Source: Deltaproteobacteria bacterium
GTDB taxonomy: Bacteria; Desulfobacterota; DSM-4660; Desulfatiglandales; HGW-15
Assembly: GCA_024641835.1 (NCBI GenBank)
Contig: JAHECH010000322.1
Coordinates: 1-5,683 of the forward strand
DNA: 5,683 nucleotides
Direction of reading: 5' to 3'
The translations under genes and the position numbers were made by a program. This document shows, in pieces, positions 1-5,178 of this stretch (its first letter is position 1; each line of letters begins with the position of its first letter). The notes under the pieces were generated by a model that saw only the letters and a program-made list of their open reading frames with translations, searched no databases and was not told the origin of the DNA.

Positions 1-1
1 T

Positions 2-937
2 CAGAAAAAATCGAGCGCAAGAATTTTCAAAGAACTGCGGAGGAATGTGGAAAAGCCGATAGCCGCCATCCTCACTTTGAATACCATTGCCAACACAGCG
101 GGCGCAGCCATTGCGGGTTCTCTCGCAGGCCTTGTTTTCGGCCGGGAATGGTTAGGCTATTTTTCCGCTTTGCTGACCGTCGCCATTCTCCTTTTCTCGG
201 AAGTCACGCCCAAGACGCTCGGGGTGGTATACGGTAAGTCCCTTTTACCCCTGGTTGCCTTTCCCCTGAAAGGCCTAGTCTGGATCACGAAACCCGTCAT
301 CTGGGTCGTGAACCTCATCACAAGATTTATCGGCCGCCACAGACCGGAGGAGTCCATTTCTCCCGAGGAGCTCCGGACCATGGCCCGCCTGAGTCTCCAT
401 GCAGGCGGAATTAAGGAATACCAGGAAAGCGTGATCGATAACATTTTGTCCCTTGATAAAAGAATCGTAAAAGATGTGATGACGCCCCGAACGGTCATTT
501 TTTCCCTCAGCGAACATCTCACCCTTGAGGAGGCTGCTGGCAAATCCTCTCAGTGGGAGCACAGCCGGTTCCCTGTGTATGACAAAGACAGGGAAGATGT
601 CGTCGGTATTGTCTTGACCAAAGAGCTCTTCATCGCTCTCGCCCGTGGAGAAAAGGAGAAAAGACTGACGGATATCATGCGGCCCGTTCACTTCGTTGTC
701 GACACAGCCAGACTCAACAATATTCTCATGGAGTTCATGAGCTCGCGGCAGCATCTCTTCGTGGTTATCGATGAATACGGCGGTCTTTCCGGCCTCATCT
801 CCATGGAAGACATCCTCGAAGAAATCCTCGGCCGGGAGATTATGGGTGAGTCAGACCAAGTGGCAGACAAAAGAGAGCTGGCAAGGCAGCGGCGGAGCAG
901 GCTTGCTTCAGGAGTTGTGCAGAAGGGGAGGCTGTAG
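2..937 (+). CDS. CNNM/DUF21 and CBS-pair membrane protein (HlyC/CorC-like), 5' end missing
   Basis: The C-terminal 311 residues of an integral inner-membrane protein are visible. The frame is open from base 2, and the residues before the GTG at 47 (reading SSARIFKELRRN) match the cytoplasmic stretch expected inside a DUF21 domain, so that GTG is internal and the true start lies upstream of the window. Visible residues about 19-110 hold three hydrophobic segments, with the DUF21 signature SEVTPKTLG at 66-74. A CBS pair follows: CBS1 from MTPRTV (160-165) through HSRFPVYD (187-194), and CBS2 from about residue 222 to 277 with the conserved VVIDEYGG (254-261). CBS pairs of this family bind adenine nucleotides, and homologues are linked to Mg2+ or other cation transport. 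The protein ends shortly after CBS2 and lacks the C-terminal CorC_HlyC domain, as in the known short subfamily, so I do not consider it truncated there. Transport function is inferred from family; the older name hemolysin is not supported. Confidence 0.9.
   Translation, partial: QKKSSARIFKELRRNVEKPIAAILTLNTIANTAGAAIAGSLAGLVFGREWLGYFSALLTVAILLFSEVTPKTLGVVYGKSLLPLVAFPLKGLVWITKPVIWVVNLITRFIGRHRPEESISPEELRTMARLSLHAGGIKEYQESVIDNILSLDKRIVKDVMTPRTVIFSLSEHLTLEEAAGKSSQWEHSRFPVYDKDREDVVGIVLTKELFIALARGEKEKRLTDIMRPVHFVVDTARLNNILMEFMSSRQHLFVVIDEYGGLSGLISMEDILEEILGREIMGESDQVADKRELARQRRSRLASGVVQKGRL
923..931 (+). promoter_or_regulatory. Ribosome binding site of the cysteine-rich gene
   Basis: The purine-rich AAGGGGAGG lies 12 bases before the ATG at 944 and inside the last codons of the CNNM gene. 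It supports that ATG as the start and suggests translation of the two genes from one transcript. Confidence 0.5.
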
Positions 938-943
938 GATCTC

Positions 944-1846
944 ATGCTGAACCCCTCCCTGACCCTTTGCTTCCCTGACCGCCAGAAGTCCTGCTTTGCC
1001 TGTTGCCCTCCCATCAGGCCCGCAGGCTACGAGCACCTCCAACACAAGAACATCAACAAAAGAATTCTGAGAGAAAACACCGCTGCATTTGTAAGCGAAG
1101 AAAGAACCATCGTTCCCATAACTGGCTTTAGCTGCTGGGCGTTGGGTTATGTCGATGAAAATTACCGGTTGGTGGGTTGCCTTTTGCATCCCTCTCAGAA
1201 TGATGGGCTGGATTTGCGCTACAGGGTGAATTATGCAACCAAGTGCCAACGGGAATCCTGCCGCGAGGCTCAGACTTTTTCAGAACTTGCTTTATCCGTG
1301 AAAAGATTCTGGCTTCATCTGGCCGATGGGCTCGATTCCTTCTCCTATTCCAGCCAGACGACCAATTTCCTTTTTAGAATGATCGATTGGGGAACCCATC
1401 TCCTCAATGTGATTTCCGTCATCCGGAGCAACAGGATTTATACGACTAAGTCCTTCTTGACCGTTTTCCCCTTTTTCTCAACCTCCCTTTCTCCCAGGGC
1501 TCATGCGTATCTCCTGAACCGCCTGATCAAAGCTGAGAATGTCCATCTCCTGAAAAGCAGCCTTTTCAGAGCCGAATTTGAGCATCTTGCTGCGAGCCTC
1601 GCAGGAGAGATCGCACAGAACCAGGTTCTCCAGCCAGATGGAACCCCTGTCCATCGGCTCTCTCTTGATCGGGACTTTCTGGACTATCTCCGCTTGTCCC
1701 TGGATGTCAGGAGAATGAATGAGCAGGAGGCCATGATCACAAAAGAGGAGGTGGACGAAAGGATTGAAAAGTGGAGAAGGGCTCTTGCAAATTTACCATC
1801 TAATTCATGCAGTCAAAGCGGGACTCGGGTTTCGAAGGAATCCTGA
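944..1846 (+). CDS. Cysteine-rich protein of unknown function
   Basis: A 300-residue protein that I cannot assign to a named family. The N-terminal third is rich in cysteine: C9, C17, C20, C21 (CFACCPPIRP), C64, C79 (GCLLHP), C101 and C106 (KCQRESC). The spaced Cys groups with a Gly-Cys-hydrophobic-His-Pro segment recall YkgJ-type metal-binding Cys clusters, so Zn or Fe-S binding is plausible, but this is inference from pattern only. Residues about 110-280 look mainly alpha-helical and end in a charged helix (EEVDERIEKWRRAL). No signal peptide or convincing membrane helix is seen, so a cytoplasmic location is likely. The gene begins 6 bp after the CNNM stop with an RBS in front, pointing to co-transcription. 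Its TGA stop (1844-1846) lies inside the left terminal repeat of the foldback element at 1842-1987, so its last few residues may be a product of that insertion. The gene is real by its long frame and Shine-Dalgarno; function is open. Confidence 0.75.
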   Translation: MLNPSLTLCFPDRQKSCFACCPPIRPAGYEHLQHKNINKRILRENTAAFVSEERTIVPITGFSCWALGYVDENYRLVGCLLHPSQNDGLDLRYRVNYATKCQRESCREAQTFSELALSVKRFWLHLADGLDSFSYSSQTTNFLFRMIDWGTHLLNVISVIRSNRIYTTKSFLTVFPFFSTSLSPRAHAYLLNRLIKAENVHLLKSSLFRAEFEHLAASLAGEIAQNQVLQPDGTPVHRLSLDRDFLDYLRLSLDVRRMNEQEAMITKEEVDERIEKWRRALANLPSNSCSQSGTRVSKES

Positions 1847-1987
1847 TCACCAGCGAGGCGTCAGATGCAAGGCGACGAGGAGCGACGACTGAGGCGTATG
1901 CGGGAATACGCCGCAAGGAGGAGCGAGCGCTTGCCCGCCTCGGGCAGGAAGGCAACGCCGCAGATGATGCCTTGATGGTGAATCAGG
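1842..1987. repeat. MITE-like foldback intergenic element with terminal inverted repeats
   Basis: The left end (1842-1868, starting CCTGATCACCA) is matched in reverse complement by the right end (1960-1987), with about 22 of 27 positions identical and one single-base gap. The centre holds a perfect 7-bp hairpin, GGCGTAT at 1893-1899 and ATACGCC at 1906-1912, with a 6-base loop. Purine-rich arms either side repeat AGGAGCGA. A second hairpin sits in the right half (1930-1948). No transposase is encoded, so any movement would depend on one in trans. The arrangement resembles dispersed palindromic repeats I associate with deltaproteobacterial genomes; that comparison is from memory. A 67-codon frame crosses it (1807-2010) and I consider it spurious. 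Confidence 0.65.
1930..1948. repeat. Small GC-rich hairpin nested in the foldback element
   Basis: CTTGCCCG and CGGGCAGG pair over 8 positions (one G-U pair) around a CCT loop. It is off-centre and has no counterpart in the left half of the element, which would fit a later insertion of a short hairpin. No T-run follows, so it is not a typical intrinsic terminator. Confidence 0.5.
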
Positions 1988-2020
1988 GGCTTTTGCTTCA
2001 GCTTGACTGACGTGTGAAGT

Positions 2021-2025
2021 GAGGA
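2021..2025 (+). promoter_or_regulatory. Ribosome binding site of the nucleotidyltransferase-like gene
   Basis: GAGGA ends 9 bases before the ATG at 2035, giving normal spacing and fixing that start. It lies 34 bases beyond the foldback element, so the element does not interrupt the translation signal. Confidence 0.55.
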
Positions 2026-2034
2026 AGAGCAGGA

Positions 2035-2940
2035 ATGGAAAAGGAAGTGATTGAGCTCATCGAACAAAAAGGGCCGGTTACAGGCTCTGAGATCAGCGAG
2101 GCCATAAAGATTGATGAGCTTCCGCTCTGGCGCAGTTGCAGGCTCTCCAAGGAGCTTGCCATCCACAATATAGGTAGAAGGTATCTGAGGCTCGATCAGA
2201 GAGTGGAAGGCTTCGCTCGCCTCTCCCCTTCCATCTTGAGAGAATTCCTCACCTACTCGGTCATTGGCCTTGCCCATCATCCTGAACCCATCCGAAAGAA
2301 GGCGGAAGAGATCCTCCTCCAGATTGAAAGCATCAGCAGGGCAAAATGCCAATTAGCATACACGGTCGTCTCAGCCCTTTCGACTCGTCTTGAGAGCGAG
2401 ATACCCATCCATGAAGAGGTGTGCTTCATCATCGCAGGAGATATTGTCTACAACATGGCCCATGATGTTCCCCGTCCAGAGAAAAGCACGGGGAAATTGG
2501 TCAAGGGTTCTGATATGGATCTTGTGGTCATTGTAGACGACCTCTTTCCTAGACACCTCATGACCAGCCTCGACGAAGCCATTTACCACGAGAAATACCG
2601 CCTCCTCATCACTCCTCACATCAGGGAAGAGGTGGACTATGTGGTCAAAAACATGGATCGCGTAAACGAACAGCTGCGATTTGATACATTCAAGCATATG
2701 GTCGCCTGTAAGATTCTTCAGGAAGGAACGTTGCTCTATGGTAGTGACAAAATCTTTCACAGGGTCAAACGCATGTTGAAAGAAACCGGCGTTTCGGAGA
2801 AGCTTGCGGCTATGGAGAAACAGGCCCTCAGTTTCAGGAACAAGACAGAGCAATACCTGCTTTATGAAGACATCAAAAAAGTGAGAGATCATGAAGCCTA
2901 CCTCTTCTACCCTGCGGAAGAATCCGAAGAGTTTGAGTAA
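2035..2940 (+). CDS. Winged-helix and nucleotidyltransferase-fold protein, substrate unknown
   Basis: A 301-residue predicted cytoplasmic protein. Residues 1-55 look like a winged-helix domain: helix VIELIEQKG, turn PVTGSEISEAI, recognition-type helix, then the beta wing RRYLRLD. Residues 56-125 are helical (RLSPSILREFLTY). Residues about 128-240 resemble a Pol beta-type nucleotidyltransferase core: strand FIIAGDIVYN (131-140), then KGSDMDLVVIVDD (157-169), which carries the SD-h-D-h signature with D160 and D162 as likely metal ligands. D201 in EEVDYVV could be the third carboxylate. The usual GS of the first motif reads GD (135-136), with a long MAHDVPRPEKSTG insert before the Asp pair. The C-terminal 60 residues are charged and helical. 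Such folds transfer nucleotides to tRNA, antibiotics or proteins, or serve as antitoxins; the sequence does not show which. No partner gene of a MNT/HEPN toxin pair adjoins. The fold is a moderately confident reading; the substrate is unknown. Confidence 0.75.
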   Translation: MEKEVIELIEQKGPVTGSEISEAIKIDELPLWRSCRLSKELAIHNIGRRYLRLDQRVEGFARLSPSILREFLTYSVIGLAHHPEPIRKKAEEILLQIESISRAKCQLAYTVVSALSTRLESEIPIHEEVCFIIAGDIVYNMAHDVPRPEKSTGKLVKGSDMDLVVIVDDLFPRHLMTSLDEAIYHEKYRLLITPHIREEVDYVVKNMDRVNEQLRFDTFKHMVACKILQEGTLLYGSDKIFHRVKRMLKETGVSEKLAAMEKQALSFRNKTEQYLLYEDIKKVRDHEAYLFYPAEESEEFE

Positions 2941-2963
2941 GGGATAGGTCGTAGAAAAGACCA

Positions 2964-2980
2964 GCCCGCCTGAGGCGGGC
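2964..2980. repeat. Perfect 7-bp GC hairpin downstream of the nucleotidyltransferase-like gene
   Basis: GCCCGCC and GGCGGGC pair perfectly around a TGA loop, starting 24 bases after the stop at 2940. The stem could stop or stabilise the upstream transcript, but no T-tract follows directly; the nearest, TTTTAT, begins about 17 bases later. I call it a hairpin or short dispersed palindrome rather than a proven terminator. Confidence 0.5.
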
Positions 2981-3004
2981 CAGTGCGGCAGCGCCTGTTT
3001 TATC

Positions 3005-3033
3005 TTGACCTCATCGTCCTCTTTCCATATACT
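3005..3033 (+). promoter_or_regulatory. Sigma70-type promoter for the thiolase-DUF35 operon
   Basis: TTGACC (3005-3010) and TATACT (3028-3033) are separated by exactly 17 bases. Each box matches 5 of 6 consensus positions. Transcription would begin near 3040, giving a 5' leader of about 110 bases before the thiolase ATG. It is the best promoter I can find in the window, and it lies in non-coding DNA in the right orientation. Confidence 0.65.
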
Positions 3034-3064
3034 TCATATTCCCCAGCAGGGAAGGCTGCGCCAA

Positions 3065-3106
3065 CCAGACTCCAGATGGCAACTTCCCTGAAGGGAGGGC
3101 GTCTGG
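3065..3106 (+). promoter_or_regulatory. Possible stem-loop in the thiolase mRNA leader
   Basis: CCAGAC (3065-3070) pairs with GTCTGG (3101-3106). Inside it a second stem (3083-3088 with 3093-3098, one G-U pair) closes a TGAA loop. The structure ends about 34 bases before the thiolase RBS. No known riboswitch or leader-peptide pattern is recognised. It may be a simple structured leader or chance pairing. Confidence 0.3.
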
Positions 3107-3139
3107 CAAGGGTTCCAGCTTCTGCGATAATTTTCCATC

Positions 3140-3145
3140 GGGAGG
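3140..3145 (+). promoter_or_regulatory. Ribosome binding site of the thiolase gene
   Basis: GGGAGG ends 6 bases before the ATG at 3152. Another ATG at 3148 is in a different frame and too close to this site, so 3152 is the start. Confidence 0.65.
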
Positions 3146-3151
3146 TCATGT

Positions 3152-4321
3152 ATGGGCAAAGTAGGGATTATTGGTGTAGGCCAGAGTGCCTTTGTCCGGG
3201 GCTATCCCGGCTCCATCAGGGAACTGGCCTTTGAGGGTTTCAAAGAGTGTATGGCAGACGCCAAGATGCTCGTGAAGGACATCGATGCAACCGTGGTTTG
3301 CTCCGCTCCTGAGTACGATAAACAGAGGTCCCCTTCCGGTGTTCTGGCTGAATACCTCGGACTCACGCCCCAGCCTACGTTTTACCTGGAAAGCCTCTGC
3401 TCTTCCAGCAGCACCGGCCTCAAGGTCGCCTATTCCCTTGTCAAGTCCGGCCTTCATGATGTGGTCATGGTCATCGGATTTCAAAAGATGTCCGAGATTT
3501 CCTCTGCAGAATCGCAGGAAAGAATGGGGCGCGGAGCGGACATTCAGTGGGAAAGCCCCTTTGGAACCATGATGCCCGCCTACTATGCCATGTATGCCAG
3601 GGCTCACATGGCAAAATACGGGACAACTCCTGAGGATCTTGCCCTGATCAGGGTAAAAGCCTCTACCTACGGCCAGATCAATGAAAAGGCGGTCTACCGA
3701 AAGGCGGTCACTCTGGAGATGTTCTCTGATCCCCAGAATCCCATGTCCGGCCCTGTGGCGAGCCCCCTTCGCGTCGGAGATTGCTGCGCCAACGCAGACG
3801 GTTGTTCCTGCCTTATCGTGGCGAGCGGGGAAAAAGCCAAAGCGTTTTCCAAGAAGCCGGTATGGATCCTCGGCATCGGAGCCGCTTCCGCTCCTGTAAA
3901 CATGGCTGGCCGCGATCTGTTTACGGGTCTGGCCGTGGCCGCAGAGGCAGCGAAGCAAGCCTATAAAATGGCTGGCGTCACATCAAAAGACATCGATGTG
4001 GCTGAAGTGCATGATTGTTTCACCGTTGCCGAGCTCATGGCGTATGAGAATCTCGGCTTTGCAAAGCCTGGCGAAGGCAAAGACCTGATCAAGGGCAAGG
4101 AGACCTACAAGGAAGGAAGCATCCCGGTGAATGTGGATGGAGGTCTGCTCTCCAAGGGCCATCCCATTGGAGCGACCGGTGGTTCCCAGATCAGAACCAT
4201 CGTCCTCCAGCTTCGAGGGGAAGGGGGAGCGATGCAGGTCAAAGATCCTGAAATCGGCCTGATCCATAATATCGGTGGTGTGGGCCTGTACGGAAATGTC
4301 ACCATTCTCGGGAGGGCATAG
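3152..4321 (+). CDS. SCP2-type thiolase (acetyl-CoA acetyltransferase family)
   Basis: A complete 389-residue cytoplasmic thiolase of the SCP-x/archaeal type. These enzymes cleave a 3-ketoacyl-CoA with CoA, or run the reverse condensation. The nucleophile is C83 in ESLCSSSSTGLK. H287 in EVHDCF and H337 in GGLLSKGHPIGATGG are the other expected active-site residues. The C-terminal Cys-x-Gly motif of classical thiolases is replaced by HNIGGVG (372-378), as is normal for this subfamily. Retention of C83 argues for a true thiolase over the related steroid side-chain aldolases (Ltp2 type). The DUF35 gene starts 2 bp after the stop, the arrangement seen for thiolases that work with a Zn-ribbon/OB subunit, including archaeal acetoacetyl-CoA thiolase and the BbsA-BbsB benzoylsuccinyl-CoA thiolase of anaerobic toluene degradation. 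No other pathway gene is in view, so the acyl-CoA substrate is unknown. An unusual cysteine group (C211, C212, C218, C220) lies before the second thiolase half. Confidence 0.92.
   Translation: MGKVGIIGVGQSAFVRGYPGSIRELAFEGFKECMADAKMLVKDIDATVVCSAPEYDKQRSPSGVLAEYLGLTPQPTFYLESLCSSSSTGLKVAYSLVKSGLHDVVMVIGFQKMSEISSAESQERMGRGADIQWESPFGTMMPAYYAMYARAHMAKYGTTPEDLALIRVKASTYGQINEKAVYRKAVTLEMFSDPQNPMSGPVASPLRVGDCCANADGCSCLIVASGEKAKAFSKKPVWILGIGAASAPVNMAGRDLFTGLAVAAEAAKQAYKMAGVTSKDIDVAEVHDCFTVAELMAYENLGFAKPGEGKDLIKGKETYKEGSIPVNVDGGLLSKGHPIGATGGSQIRTIVLQLRGEGGAMQVKDPEIGLIHNIGGVGLYGNVTILGRA
4310..4315 (+). promoter_or_regulatory. Ribosome binding site of the DUF35 gene
   Basis: GGGAGG lies inside the last codons of the thiolase gene, 8 bases before the ATG at 4324. 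It implies translational coupling, which suits two subunits of one complex. Confidence 0.6.
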
Positions 4322-4323
4322 CC

Positions 4324-4755
4324 ATGGCGGAGAAGAAAGTCGATGATCGGTTTAAGAAATTCGGGACGGTGAGCTTCACCTCCATCTCCAAAATCAATGA
4401 CTTCATTGACCAGCTCGATCAAGGTAAGGTTGTGGGGACAAAATGCAAGGATTGCGGCCTTACCTTTTTTCCACCTCGGGCGGACTGTTACAAATGCCTG
4501 ACCAGCAATATGGAGTGGTTTGAAGTCTCCGGAAGGGGCAAACTTCTCACTTACAGCAAACTGCAATACGGGCCCGTGGGTTTTGAAAAGGACCTCCCCT
4601 ATGCAATCGCCGTCGTCGATTATGGGAACTATAAGGTCTTCGGAAGGCTCGCCAGCGACTTGCCGGAGGATGAGATCGAGGTTGGAATGGAAGTGAAAAC
4701 CGTAGTGAACAAGCTTCCCACCGGCCAGTTGAACTATGTCTTTCAGAAGGCCTAA
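4324..4755 (+). CDS. DUF35 Zn-ribbon/OB-fold protein, thiolase partner subunit
   Basis: A complete 143-residue protein with the usual DUF35 layout and length. An N-terminal helix (about residues 22-37, INDFIDQLDQGKVVG) leads into a rubredoxin-like zinc ribbon with C41, C44, C55 and C58 (CKDC and CYKC, 10 residues apart). An OB-fold follows from about 65 to 140, beginning EVSGRGKLLTYS. Members of this family pair with SCP2-type thiolases or related aldolases; in the archaeal thiolase/HMG-CoA synthase complex the DUF35 subunit holds a shared CoA-binding site, and in BbsAB the Zn-finger subunit is part of the enzyme. A structural or channelling role with the adjacent thiolase is therefore the likely job here; it is inferred from family and from the 2-bp gap. 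All four zinc ligands are present. I see no convincing intrinsic terminator after the stop. Confidence 0.9.
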   Translation: MAEKKVDDRFKKFGTVSFTSISKINDFIDQLDQGKVVGTKCKDCGLTFFPPRADCYKCLTSNMEWFEVSGRGKLLTYSKLQYGPVGFEKDLPYAIAVVDYGNYKVFGRLASDLPEDEIEVGMEVKTVVNKLPTGQLNYVFQKA

Positions 4756-4879
4756 GGGAAGGGTGCACGGATTGGTCGTTCACCGTGGGCAAATCCACAA
4801 AACCATCCGACCCATCACCCTCTCAAACTCACTCATGGATAGAGATCATTCCTGTCCAAAAACAATTTGCCATTTTGCC

Positions 4880-5106
4880 GGGGCGTGGGGGTCTCTTTCA
4901 AAATAGAGAAACGAAGAAGTCGCTGCCCGGTGATCAGCTTTAGGTCAAGAGTGAGGCGGGCGGAGGGCTTCCCGGAAATAGCCATCCAAGGCCAGACATG
5001 GGAGTGACTGATGAAACCGCGCCGCCCGCCTTCGCTGCCCTTTACTTGCGGAGTCTTTCCCGGTCTCTCCTTCGTTTCCTCATTTTGAAAGAGACCCCCA
5101 CACCCC
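4880..5106. repeat. MITE-like foldback element with 40-bp inverted arms
   Basis: Arm 4880-4919 matches the reverse complement of 5067-5106 at 35 of 40 positions without gaps, including a perfect 20-bp core (4885-4904 with 5082-5101, starting GTGGGGGTCTC). Allowing one bulged base, pairing extends three more bases outward, to GCC at 4877 and GGC at 5110. Inside, a second perfect 10-bp inverted pair (4954-4963 with 5022-5031, AGGCGGGCGG) suggests the entire 227-bp unit folds into one long hairpin. No transposase is present and I could not identify a clear target-site duplication. It is not related by sequence to the element at 1842-1987. Confidence 0.7.
4954..5031. repeat. Inner inverted repeat of the second foldback element
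   Basis: AGGCGGGCGG at 4954-4963 and CCGCCCGCCT at 5022-5031 are exact reverse complements separated by 58 bases. They could form the upper stem of the hairpin started by the 40-bp arms. Confidence 0.6.
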
Positions 5107-5178
5107 TGGCTAGGTCATCTGGAAAATACTGAACCTGAATTCCCGACAAATGTGGGCATCGTGCAAAAATAGGTACCT

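Larger units (their letters stand above)
4756..5178. other. 423-bp gene-free region between the DUF35 gene and prmA
   Basis: I see no supported coding sequence here. About half is taken up by the foldback element at 4880-5106. The remainder (4756-4879 and 5107-5178) shows no clear promoter or terminator. A 44-codon frame at 4998-5132 lacks an RBS and lies mostly in the repeat. The promoter of prmA is not evident, so prmA may depend on a weak site or on read-through. Confidence 0.6.

Noticed and set aside
1807..2010. 67-codon open frame overlapping the end of the cysteine-rich gene
   Set aside because: It overlaps the real gene by 40 bases, has no RBS, and most of it is translated foldback repeat.
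2371..2892. Antisense open frame opposite the nucleotidyltransferase-like gene
   Set aside because: Explained as the shadow of the + strand gene; no RBS or family features seen.
2035..2940. MNT/HEPN-type toxin-antitoxin module
   Set aside because: No adjacent HEPN-like gene, and the protein is much longer than MNT antitoxins, with an added winged helix.
2983..3234. 83-codon open frame ahead of the thiolase gene
   Set aside because: It runs through the promoter and leader and overlaps the thiolase start in another frame, with no protein-like character.
3146..3958. Long antisense open frame opposite the thiolase gene
   Set aside because: It is the complement of a well-supported thiolase; its translation has no recognisable domain.
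4766..4787. Possible terminator after the DUF35 gene (CACGG with CCGTG)
   Set aside because: Only a 5-bp stem with a 12-base loop and no T-run.
4998..5132. 44-codon open frame in the region before prmA
   Set aside because: No RBS, and it is read mostly from the right half of the foldback element.
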